This document shows, piece after piece, positions 35,660-44,869 of a stretch of DNA of 44,869 bases (the stretch's first letter is position 1; each line of letters opens with the position of its first letter). Under the pieces are notes generated by a model that had not been told where the DNA came from, did no database searches, and saw only the letters and a list, made by a program, of their open reading frames with translations. A program made the translations under genes and the position numbers. Origin of the DNA: Ophioceras dolichostomum (Eukaryota > Ascomycota > Sordariomycetes > Magnaporthales > Ophioceraceae); NCBI GenBank assembly GCA_003049485.1, contig PYST01000299.1:4489-49357 (forward strand), read 5' to 3'.

Positions 35660-35686
35660 TACCTAGGTACTTACCTAGGTACCTAG
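35660..35686. repeat. CCTAGGTA palindromic element
   Basis: TACCTAGGTA occurs twice in a row and runs into GGTACC and CCTAG, making overlapping palindromes about 400 bp upstream of the Zn2Cys6 gene. Related copies lie at 38039, 39271 and 42329. Confidence 0.8.
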
Positions 35687-36100
35687 TATTTTTGGGCACT
35701 GCCACCCGCCTGCCGGCATCTTGGCCCCTTGGTATACTACGTCAACCTCAAAGCCCCTAACTGGACAAGCTCGAGACAAGCTAGCATGGATCTCAACGAT
35801 GCACTAATGAGAGACGGGTGGCACACCTCAAATGACATTTTGTCTATTTCCCCACACAACCTGATCGATTGCTCACTTCATTGCGGCGACTTCATTCTTT
35901 CAAAAGTCTCACATGTCCCGGTGTTAAAAGAAGCATTCAAGATCGCGGCGCGTCCATAAAGAGATCCAGATCCACATTCACAACGCTTCGCTTGCGTGAG
36001 GCTGGCAGGCTCTCCTATCCTCCACCTACTCCGCTTCTCCGCTCAGCACGACAGCAAGCCCGGCAGCTCATAGTAGACCTAGCGAGTAAAGCCGCCCACG

Positions 36101-37941
36101 ATGGACTTCCCTCAGCACCAGATGCTTCCTCTGCTCTCGCTGGACGTGGGACCAGCAGACTTCGACTATGGAGTGTTCCTGCAGGACGACGAAGTGGAGG
36201 AATACCTCGCCGCAGAAAGCCCGGCGTCGAATCCGTCGTCACATACTCTGTCCACCACACCTCCCCAGGGCCTCTTCAACATGTCGACGCCCTCGGGAGA
36301 AGCCTCGACGACGGCACTGACCCCCATCACCACCACTAACCCGAGCGACTCCGGCGGCGCGAGCAGCTCCGGGAACTCGCCGCCCAAGAGCAGGCTGGAG
36401 CGGAGAGGCCACACCAAGAGCAGGAGGGGTTGTTTCAACTGCAAGAGGCGTCGGATCAAGGTGAGCATTCCTCCCATGCACTATTTACCGGATGCGACTT
36501 CCGTGCGGCCTGGCAGTGTACATTAAACGATCCCCGAACTCGCAGTAGTTGCCAATAACCCCGGAACTCTCCCCTTTCATCTGTTGCTGACGTGCATCTC
36601 CGCAGTGTCAAGAGAACCGGCCGGCATGCGGCCACTGTGTAAAGACGGGGCTCAAATGCGAATACCCCCAAGCACCACAGGTCGTCCACCAGGTTCGTGT
36701 GCAAAAGTCTCATTGGCATTTAGATCAGTCTATGTACAAGAGACTAGCAGCTTTCTGACTGACTGGACGGGACTCATAGCCTCAACATCAAATCCCGCTG
36801 TTCAGCCTCCAGGACATGCGCTTCTTCCAGCACTTCCTGATGGAGTGCAGTCCTCACCAGCCCATTGGAAACCACAGTATCTGGACTCACGAGGTACCAT
36901 GCCTGTCTCAGAACGTGAGTAACCATGCCCTCCTTGGCTACGCGTGGCAGCAGCAGCAGGCCGAAAGCCGGCTCGGGGTAATTCATGGCTTACAAGAAAC
37001 GAGAACGCAGCACGAGTACCTCATGCACGCCGTCCTCGGCTTGGCGGCGTCAGACCTAATGCGGCATGACCCCAGCTTGGTGACGGCGGCGATGTCGCAC
37101 CGGCTCAAGGCCATCAAGGCGGTCAAGAAGGCGCTGGCAGACATCCCCAAGTCGACCGACACGTTTTCGGACCAGGGCAACGCGCTGATGGCGACGTGCT
37201 ACGCGCTGACGTTCCAGTCGGTCATGCTGGCCGACGGCATGAGCGAGTACATGTGCTTCGTGCGCGGCATCATCATCGTCGCGCTCAACATGTACATCAA
37301 GGGCGCCAAGTTCATCTTCCACGACTTCATCGGCGAGGACCAGATGGACCTCCTGCGCCCGCACATGGAGAAGCTGCCGCTGCTCAACCGCGCCTGGGTG
37401 GACGCCGCCACCCAGTCCCTCCGAGGACTTGAGCCGCTGTGCTTCGGCGACTCCACGGCGCAGACTTACTACAGACTCATACTTGACATTGCTGAGGAGC
37501 TCTACGTGTCATCCATGGGAGGTTCGTTAACCCGAGACAGACTATGCTTTACAGACTTTCCCCCCGAACCTCCGGTTAACTTAGAATTACACCCGCCTAT
37601 ACATAGCCTACAAAGCCATATCGAAGCACTACGGCTGGTGGATGCAGATCCCGCACGAGAAGTTCCGGGCCGTGGTGGACCCCGAAAGCCAGGTCTTCCT
37701 GCTCCTCGCAGCCCACTGGATCTCACTCAAGAAGATCATGACCATGATCACCGAGGTCGAGGTGAAGGTGTCCAAGCCGATGCAGCGCTCGCGCGACGGC
37801 GACATGGACAGCGGCATCCTGCGGTGGCTCAAGTACACGAACCGCCAGATCAGGCCCGAGTACATGGACTACAACCGCTTCCCTGTGTGGGTCGAGGCGC
37901 AGCTCGATCGGGACCCGACGTTCTTTGGGAAGACGATTTGA
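36101..37941 (+). CDS. Zn2Cys6 transcription factor (Upc2-like class)
   Basis: Five exons: 36101-36460, 36606-36692, 36780-36914, 37011-37521 and 37607-37941, 1428 nt or 475 residues. An acidic, Ser/Thr-rich N-terminus precedes the binuclear zinc cluster C111-x2-C114-x6-C121-x6-C128-x2-C131-x6-C138. Intron 1 splits this cluster between K120 and C121. After a short linker comes the regulatory region with LFSLQDMRFFQHFL, EYLMHAVLGLAASDL and, near the end, YKAISKHYGWWMQIPHEKF. This arrangement is typical of Upc2/DUF3468-like regulators of fungi. It should act in the nucleus; its targets are unknown. Introns 2 and 4 have GTTCGT donors. Intron 3 (96 nt) has no in-frame stop, so reading through it would add 32 residues. 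It is divergent from the GH128 gene and followed by the orphan gene at 39682. Confidence 0.9.
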
Positions 37942-39681
37942 GTCTTGAGTCTTGAGACTACTTACTGTACAGACTGTCTGGTCCGGTGGACGGAGTGAGT
38001 GGTGGCAGTGCGACGGAGTAAACATGTCGTCTATGGTTCTAGGTAGGTAGTTAACGGATAGATACCCACGGAGTTTCCGATCACGATCAATACGACGAGT
38101 ACTTGTGCTTATCCCGATGCATGATGCCTCTCTTGTGTCTCATCCGTGAATATCTGCCTAACAACCCTCCTCGAGAGGATCTATCAAGACTCACTATTCA
38201 GACATGCGTGTAGTCAGGCAGAACAACTAGCTAGGCCGAGTTCGGGTAGTACACGCGTCACCAGAGCCCCGGATCGATTGTACACGCAACGCAATGCACG
38301 CACGCCACATACCGTCATTGTCCTCAACCTCGCTCGCAGCATCATCCTCGATTCGGTTCGGCGGTGGTTAGTTCCCCCTTTCCCCCCTGACCCCTTTCCC
38401 CTCTTATCTCGCGGCATCATCCCCGATCTGTCGGTCCAACCGTGGTGCATGGCGGAGCATTCTTTAAGCATAATATCGGAAGAACCACCAAAGAAGCCTT
38501 CTAGAAGGCTTTTTTTCTTTCCTTTTTTTCATTATCAGGCACCAAAATCAGGCTACATACTACGTAGTACATGCAAGATCACAAGTGTAAATGTTGGACC
38601 CCCGCCAGTCCGACTCGACTTGACTTAACTGGACGACCGAAGTGCACAGCCTACCTACGACCTACAGTTCCAGCGAGAGGAGGTGGCAGGGCGGGCCTCG
38701 ACGGAATGGCTCTAGTGGACGACAGCGGGCAGGAAAATGCTTGTTAGCACTGCAAGCCTTCCCGCCCGCGTCTTGGCGTCGTATTTCGTGTCGAAACGTC
38801 TCTCCCAACGCCTCGGCCTAATCCGGTAAGCGAGAGATCCCCTCAATGACTCGGGTGCGGCTTCCGGGCTGTGGGGCGACTGGGGCGAGCGACCTCTCAT
38901 CCTGATCCTGGGACCGGCACCGATGGTGATGAGGATGACGGGGATCATTGGGGCTGAGCGAGAACAGCTTGGTCGGTGCCTTTGGTAGTGAACCAGTATC
39001 GCAGCAGTTGTCAACTGGAAGAGGTTTGACTGGCTGCTTCGTAGAGGGGTTAGTTAGGCTCGATTAGGCTTCTTGGAAGGCATGCTTCGGCGCTCCCTTG
39101 GCGATCTGCCAAAACCTCTCCTTCAGACTCTGCAACGCCGTTCAAGCCACATTCGTCACAGGAGCTTGCTCCCAGCCGTTTTTTTTGCATGGCCAGGTGA
39201 TAGGACGAAGTGCTTGCCTGAAACCAACCTGCCGTCACAGCCTCGCCGCAGTAGTTGGACGCTATTTTATAGGTAGGTACCGTGGGAACGCATGGAGGGG
39301 GCTTGGGTGGCCGTATAGGTCGTACATGCGCTATCGCCTTCAACCGAGCAATACGGCATAACTCCACCCCCGGCGAGGCCCTTTCTACACACACATAGAC
39401 TGTGGATATCTTCTGGCCTACTTCCTAAATATTTAACTTGGAATAGACGTAGGCAGGCCAAGATAAATAGAAGTGATCGACCTCTTGCTCTGCACGACAA
39501 GACTTGGCTATCCTCACTTTCACATCATTAGCATAACATAACTTCTGAGAGCCCAAGAATCAAGCAACTCCAACCAAGCTACACAAAAAGATACCCTCAA
39601 AGAGACACCCTCAAGTATAACACTCACCTCATTACTTACAATCAAATATCCCACAATTTACACCCCACAACTCTCACCACA
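37942..39681. other. Spacer between the Zn2Cys6 regulator and the orphan gene
   Basis: There is no supported gene in this 1.7 kb stretch. It holds AGGTAGGTA elements at 38039-38050 and 39271-39281 and an 18-bp palindrome with a T-tail at 38494-38516. The last 150 bp before 39682 are unusually A/C-rich, a typical fungal 5' leader. Confidence 0.65.
38494..38516. other. 18-bp perfect palindrome followed by a T-run
   Basis: AAGCCTTCTAGAAGGCTT at 38494-38511 runs into five further Ts. It looks like a bacterial terminator, but in a fungus it is more likely a chance or protein-binding palindrome about 550 bp past the regulator's stop. Confidence 0.4.
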
Positions 39682-40935
39682 ATGGCCGCAGACACCCAGC
39701 GCCTAACCACCTACCCAACCACCACCTCCCTCGCCCCCTCCTACACGACCCTGCCCCACTCCAACAACAACGACGACGCCTGGGACGACGACGAGATCGA
39801 GCTCCGGCCCTGGGGCGAAGCCGGCGCCGCCCACCGTCGCGGCGCATCCAGCAGCAGCGGAGTAGCAACATCAGCAGCATCCATCACATCCTCCACCACA
39901 GCGCCGCCGCCGTACCTAGCAGGCCCGGGCCCGCACTCGTCGTCGTCGTTGTGGACGACGACGACGACATTCACCCCACAAGTCCAGCTCCAAGTCGAAA
40001 CCGCCGGAAAAGCCTGGCTCTCCTCCCCCTTCCCCCAGCGCCCCGACCCAATCCCCGTCTTCGGCGTCGGCCCCGACGGCGCCACCCTCAGCGGGCCCGG
40101 CGCGCCCTCCGCGGCCTACGTCTCACTGCGCCACTTCCGCTCCAGCGGCACGTCGTGTCTCGTCGCCGGCTCTAGTGCCAATGCCGACAACGATGCGTCC
40201 CCGGCAGTAAGCGACACCACCTACCGCTTCGGACCCGGCCGTCCGCCGCGCATCCGGCTGTGGCTGCCCGGCGCGGGGCCGAGCGTTCACAGCCTCGCCT
40301 CTGAGATGCGGGGGGGAGGTGGTTCGCCCCGCGCCGCCGCCGAGCCCGGGGCGGACGCCACGGGTGCGGAACTGGCTGTGGAGGGAAGTGGAGGTGCAGC
40401 AAGGCACGAGTGGGACGCGTTCGAGCTGCAGTCCGTCGGCGTCTTCACGCGCGCGCAGCGGGTCAAGACGCGGCTGGGCACGTTCGAGTGGCGGTACGCC
40501 TCCAAGAAGGAGCGCGAGGCGGCCGGGAAGGGCATCAACAGCCTTCTCGTCCTGGATCGGGTCGTGCGCGTCTTCACGGCGCGGAACGGCGGAGGCAGCC
40601 ACCGTCACCACCGCCGGCCTGGTAGTGGCGGTGGTGAGGGTAGTAGTTCCAGGAGAGGGAAGGAGGAGGAGCAGCGCACGCAGGTGGCGAGGCTGGTGCG
40701 CAGCAGCGAGCTGAGGTCTCCCGGGAGCGACGGGTCGACGGCTGGTAATGGGGGCAGGCTGCAGATCGATCTGTCGCTGTGGGACGGTGAGGGTGGGGAC
40801 GGCGGAGAGGAGAAGGGGGAGAGGGAGATGGTCGTCGTGCTTGCTGTGACGACGGCTATTTGCATGCTGAAGAAGGAGGTTGATCGGAGGCGGGCGGCGC
40901 AGATTGCTATTATGGCTAATGCGGCTTCTGGGTAA
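39682..40935 (+). CDS. Conserved-looking fungal protein of unknown function
   Basis: This is a single-exon frame of 417 residues starting at an ATG after an A/C-rich leader. I do not recognise it by name. The first ~95 residues are Ser/Thr- and Asp-rich and probably disordered. From about 98 it alternates strand-like segments (VQLQVETAGKAWLS, AAYVSLRHF, RIRLWLPG, AFELQSVGVF, TFEWRYASKKERE, SLLVLDRVVRVF) with low-complexity Gly/Ser and Arg/Glu inserts. It closes with a hydrophobic helix, VVVLAVTTAICMLKKEVDRRR. Many strands followed by one buried helix recall the tubby/LURP-one-related barrel, which is inference from pattern only. Strong third-position G/C and rare-codon avoidance support real coding. 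No signal peptide is visible. Confidence 0.82.
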   Translation: MAADTQRLTTYPTTTSLAPSYTTLPHSNNNDDAWDDDEIELRPWGEAGAAHRRGASSSSGVATSAASITSSTTAPPPYLAGPGPHSSSSLWTTTTTFTPQVQLQVETAGKAWLSSPFPQRPDPIPVFGVGPDGATLSGPGAPSAAYVSLRHFRSSGTSCLVAGSSANADNDASPAVSDTTYRFGPGRPPRIRLWLPGAGPSVHSLASEMRGGGGSPRAAAEPGADATGAELAVEGSGGAARHEWDAFELQSVGVFTRAQRVKTRLGTFEWRYASKKEREAAGKGINSLLVLDRVVRVFTARNGGGSHRHHRRPGSGGGEGSSSRRGKEEEQRTQVARLVRSSELRSPGSDGSTAGNGGRLQIDLSLWDGEGGDGGEEKGEREMVVVLAVTTAICMLKKEVDRRRAAQIAIMANAASG

Positions 40936-41336
40936 GATAGGTTGCTGGAGGGGGGAGGGGGAAAGGAAAGGGGAGGGCTCTGTCTGTCTGACTTGCAAGT
41001 TTTTGCTTTTCTTTCTTGCGTTCCTCATTTCTGCCAGACTGCTTTGTGTATTAACTGTACCTATGTGTTTAAAGGCGGGGGTATGCGAGGCATGGGAGGC
41101 GACGAGTGCTTGCCGGTTCTGGGGTTCACTTCTCTTTTGTATTTTTCTTCCTTTGTTGCTTCTTATTTCCCAATCTAGCGCTCCATTTCCATCTCAAATC
41201 GTATATAGATATCCATTAATAGGTTCCATTCCTAGATTGAGCAATCGATTTCTTTCCTCACTACCTCAACCTTCCTCCCTTCTCTCATGACCGTCGATAT
41301 CACATCAGGAACTCCCAGCTCCCAATTATTGAGCTA
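40936..41336. other. Convergent 3' spacer
   Basis: A 401-bp spacer separates the orphan gene (plus) from the LtrA gene (minus). T-rich plus-strand sequence from about 41000 onward fits 3' UTRs. Nothing else is seen. Confidence 0.7.
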
Positions 41337-44002
41337 CTACGACGCACTCACTGCCTCGCTTCCCCCCAACTGGCCCTTCTCCAACTTCACAACATCTACC
41401 TCACCATCGCTCCCCATGCACTCCTCCAGCTGACGACGGCTGCACCTCGCAAGATACCTCCTCTTGCAACCCTCGTTCTCGCCGAAGAAGGTCTCCTCGG
41501 GACAGGACTTCCCCCACGTCTCGACGAGGAGCACCCACACGACCAGAGAGGTCGTCGTGGCGACCAGCTCGAGCGAGTTGAGTCTGTCCTCTGTAGCGCC
41601 GAGGCAGCACAGCACCGCCGAGACGGCCAGCCGGTTGCCGACGCGCACGGCTTTTGGCAAGCGGCAAGTCGGGGGCAGCTTGTGCTCGTGCGAGAGCGCG
41701 ATGGCGGACATGCAGAAGAGGGAGAGGCCCAGGCCGACGCAGTAGAACAGCCTGATGCCCTGTGAGATGTGGTCCTCGGCCTTGTGGTGGTAGAAGTCGG
41801 TCAGGGAGTCGCCGGGCGCGTTGGCGACGTCGGTGGCCACCACTAGCTTCGAGAGGCCTGCTGCAGCGGCGACGTAGGACATGATGAAGGGGAGGTGTGC
41901 GAATTGCCATATAGTGGCTAACGATGGAGGTCGTTAGTAATTCAGGTAGATTCCTCGTAAAATAGATCGAAGGTTTGCCTTTACCCCAGTTGAGAAAGGG
42001 ATCGAGAAGAGAAGAGAAGAGACGGATGACAAGATAGAGAAGGGGGCTGAACTAACCAGATACCACTGATTTTCTGATGGCGTGGACATGGATGTTCTCT
42101 CCGTCTATTTCAAAGTACAGCCAGTTGAACACGAAAGCCTGGACGAGTCCGAGCACGGCCTTGCCGAAGAAAGCGTTGAGTCCATAGCCTTGATTTTGGA
42201 AAATGGAGCCGACGACGCTGTATCCGAAGACTGTCATCCGAAGTTGTCGTTAGTTCTCGATGTGTTCTGATATTTCCCTAGCCCTCCGCATGGCTCCGCT
42301 AAAGGACGCGTATAGAGGAGTGCATGTTCTAGGTAGGTACCTAGGTAGGTACCTAATGTAGTTAGGCAAGTCACTTACCCAGCGAGACGAAGGCGCCAGT
42401 CCTCTCGACCTTGTGTTCGATGTTGAGACCGGGAAAGAACTCGAACCACCTCGCGAACCGGCTCGACAACGGCCCAGTCATCCTGCCACTGCGCCTGAGC
42501 GTGTGCCGGTAGACGGCGACAGTGATGCTGCTCCCGAAGATATCCAGCACGAGAGCCACGACGACGAGCCCCAGCCGCCGCGGCATCTCCAGCGCCGTGG
42601 CGCCGATCCATAGCGCGGCTGGGACGACGATCAGGACCGCGTTGAGAACCAGCGTGCCCTTCACCATGGGCACTAGCGCGCTCGTGACGACGTAGTAGAG
42701 GGCCATGAGCAGGCGCGCCGCGAGGTAGAAGCCCACCAGGAACGTGAAGGTGTCGTGGCCTTCAGCAGTGTCGAACGTCGAGATCATGTTGGTGGTCAGG
42801 CCCAGCAGGCAGGCGATCAGCACCAGGATCTCGAGCCGCTGCAGCACGTCGTCGGTCTCGAACCACGCGATGACCGAAGCAACGTCCTGCCAGAGCTTCC
42901 AGGACATGCAGAAGGTGACCACGAACCGCAGCAGCTCCATGCCGTTGGGCTTCTCGGAGAGGTGCTCGCCGTTGACGTGCAGGATGCCGACGTACAGCAG
43001 GTCGAAGAAGAGCTCGAAGCTCATGACGGACGTTAGGGCGCTGGCGCGCCACAGCAGGCCCCGGTGGAAGTACTGCTTCACGACGGGCCGCTTGAACAGC
43101 TTCATCGTCGTGCCGCCGCGCCGGGGGTCGCTCCATTCCGACTCGGCCATCGTCGAGCTGCCGCTGCCACTGCCACTACCCCCCGCGAAAGTGCTAGCCG
43201 CAGAGCTGTCTGTGCCACCACCACCACCACCTTTTCCACCACCCGAAGCACCAGCACCACCAGCAAGAGCCTCCAACCCATCCCCAAAAGTCCTCAGATG
43301 GGCGCTATACCCGAACTTCGCAAAGCTCGCGTTCAGGCTGCTGCTATGGTCGGCGAGCCGCTCGATCTGCGCGCCGATGTCCCTCAGCTCCTCGGTCACG
43401 CGCTCCCACTCCTCGAACGCCTCGCCGTGCCGCCGCCGCAGCTCCTCGCGCCTGGCGTGCGCGTGCGAGTGCGTCTCGCGCAGGAACGTCTGGTGCTCCT
43501 CGGAGCCGTGGATCACCACCTCGACCTCGACCTCGGCGTCTGCTCGGGCCTGGCCGGCCTGGCCGGCGGGGTGGTGGATTCTGATGGCGATGTCGGTGGC
43601 GGGGCATTCTTCTTCTTCGGTATCTGGTGGTGGTGAGGTTGTGCCGTCGCCGTCGCCATCGCCATCGCCATCGGCGCTGGTATCGGTCGGTCGTGGCTGG
43701 ACGGCGACGACGTCATTGACGGCAGTTTCTTTCTCCTGTGATACTTGCTCTGGCTCTGCCGGTGCAGGCGCGGGCCCGGTGCTATCAGGCTCGCATCCGT
43801 TTCCTGTCGTCTCGGGTCCAACAGCCTGGGAGGATGGCGACGCAGAAGGGCCAGATGAGGCGGCGTATCGCGTCCTGAGGGCGGCCACGTCTTCTGGCAG
43901 CCCAACGACCACGAGCTTGCCGTCTGGCAGGCTGAACTCGTGGATCGGTCGCCGCCCGCCTGGCGTCTGCCGCCCCGACGACGATTGCTTGCGGGAGCTC
44001 AT
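41337..44002 (-). CDS. Low-temperature-requirement A (LtrA) family membrane protein with long N-terminus
   Basis: Three exons read on the minus strand: 44002-42379, 42230-42057 and 41917-41337, 2379 nt or 792 residues. The frame stays open about 40 codons upstream, but the codon at 44122 is GTG, so the ATG at 44002 is the start. Residues 1-290 are cytosolic-looking: a basic start, Pro/Ser/Gly/Asp-rich stretches including a DG repeat near 111-120, and a likely coiled coil at 165-220 rich in Glu/Arg/Leu. The LtrA domain starts at about 318 with SFELFFDLLYVG (D334) and continues through some eight or more membrane helices. ERTGAFVSLVFGYSVVGS spans the first exon junction. Family knowledge: LtrA was named from a Listeria cold-growth gene; the molecular function is not settled. 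The C-terminal ~60 residues are soluble. Confidence 0.92.
42329..42355. repeat. CCTAGGTA/GGTACC palindromic element inside an LtrA intron
   Basis: AGGTAGGTACC occurs twice in tandem, joined by CTAGG, within the intron 42231-42378. It is the longest copy of the element also seen at 35660, 38039 and 39271. Confidence 0.8.
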
Positions 44003-44869
44003 GGGTGAATGGGCCTCGGACTTAGAGGGGGAGCTTATCTGAGAGAGAGATTTGGGTCGACGGTGCCCTTGTTTTGGGAAGGAGCTTGTTATTTGTGGCT
44101 TCCCTTTCTTGATGAAAAGCACTCCAGAGCTTCCCGCTGAAGGCTTCCCGTCTGAAAACCCCAGCCAGATAGATCTCTATAGACGCGCGCACTCTCGACA
44201 GGGAGCTGAGAATCCAAGAAACAGAGCAGAAGAGAGTCAATCGATGACAGGGTCATAGAATTTAGCAGGCAGCTCGAGACGTTGGTTAGTTGACTAAGAA
44301 AATGAATGAGAGTATTCCTCAACACAGCAAGGTATCACTGTTTATTGCCGTGTCCTAGTTCATTGAGAACTCACAAATAACAGCTCTGCGAGCTGGGGTA
44401 GCTGGGGTAGCTATCTCTTGCTGGGTTAAAACGGTATGCACCGTTGAAAGCCCTGGACGAAGGCAGTCTGGGTGGACTGAGCTAGTGCATTTTCAGGCAT
44501 CTTGACCGCTGATAGTCTTGTATCTGCCCTCCTGCAGGACCTTGGTTAGCTCCGTCCGCGGATTTACTCATGCAGTTTGTCGAGGCGAGCGTTGGCGCGT
44601 TATCAGGGAGTACCAAGCCGGTCGTTATGCAGGTGGCTGAAGTAAGAAACCATGATGCAGACAAGGGTTGAGGGGTTGGAGGGGTTGGTTGGATTCAGCG
44701 TTCGCCCCTAATATTCGGCGAGGCTACGCCTGAAATGGCCAAAGATCGGTGCTATCATTGCTGCTGTAACTACCCCAAATTGCATTACTTCTGGGGATCT
44801 ATTTTCGATCAAAATCCCAGGCCCCCAACAGGGCCTGGGGACGGCTGATTAGGAAAAACGGTTGATTAG
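44003..44869. other. Upstream region of the LtrA gene, window edge
   Basis: No supported gene. A short GTAGCTGGG-type direct repeat lies at about 44391-44412. The rest shows no structure that I can name. Confidence 0.6.

Larger units (their letters stand above)
31034..36100. other. 5 kb divergent spacer between the GH128 gene and the Zn2Cys6 regulator
   Basis: No gene is supported. Open frames of up to 189 codons (31824-32393, plus) look random and have no domain. The region contains the GH128 promoter, a TCGA-rich repeat at 32139-32178, a CACACGTGTG palindrome at 34304-34313 and a CCTAGGTA palindrome pair at 35660-35686. Confidence 0.6.

Noticed and set aside
42744..44042. 432-codon plus-strand frame opposite the LtrA gene
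   Set aside because: It is an antisense shadow, rich in Ser/Pro runs that mirror the Gly/Ser codons of the real gene.
44003..44122. N-terminal extension of the LtrA protein
   Set aside because: The frame is open, but the codon at 44122 is GTG and no in-frame ATG lies upstream of 44002.

Overview
This window is nuclear DNA of a filamentous ascomycete (Pezizomycotina), most likely a Sordariomycete. The genes carry short GT-AG introns with fungal splice signals. They have GC-rich third codon positions and long, lower-complexity spacers. The plasma-membrane proton pump ends in the same 15-residue tail that I know from Neurospora. I found no prokaryotic operon, CRISPR array, transposon, rRNA or convincing tRNA. 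I rebuilt eight protein-coding genes; for all seven spliced models the exon lengths sum to a whole number of codons.

Layout. 1-3865: a WD40 protein of the DCAF4/WDR21 type (minus strand), with an unusual in-frame tail beyond its stop codon. 5577-9710: the plasma-membrane H+-ATPase Pma1 (minus, ten exons). 9711-17337: a 7.6 kb stretch with no gene that I can support; its Pma1-proximal part looks like a long promoter and leader. 17338-18849: a Yhm2-type mitochondrial citrate/oxoglutarate carrier (minus). 20482-22343: mitochondrial citrate synthase (minus). 24336-27698: a Seb1/Nrd1-type CID and RRM termination factor (plus). 29867-31033: a secreted GH128/Asl1-type cell-wall glucanase (minus). 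36101-37941: a Zn2Cys6 transcription factor (plus). 39682-40935: an unrecognised fungal protein (plus). 41337-44002: an LtrA-family membrane protein with a long cytosolic N-terminus (minus).

How the genes fit together. The left and middle parts are housekeeping. Citrate synthase makes citrate in the matrix, the adjacent co-directional carrier exchanges it with cytosolic 2-oxoglutarate, and Pma1, on the same strand further along, exports protons. The right part, from about 29.8 kb, is more accessory-like: a secreted wall enzyme, a cluster-type regulator, an orphan protein and an LtrA protein. From 35.6 kb onward, CCTAGGTA-type palindromes appear in the non-coding DNA.

I did not find a clearly new multi-gene system. 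The observations most worth checking are the 195-residue in-frame tail of the DCAF4-like gene, where a candidate 3n intron would splice out the stop codon; the Pma1 3' intron, which separates the autoregulatory tail from the pump; a perfect hairpin just upstream of the Pma1 start; the citrate synthase and citrate carrier neighbourhood; and the orphan protein, which may have a tubby/LURP-one-like fold.
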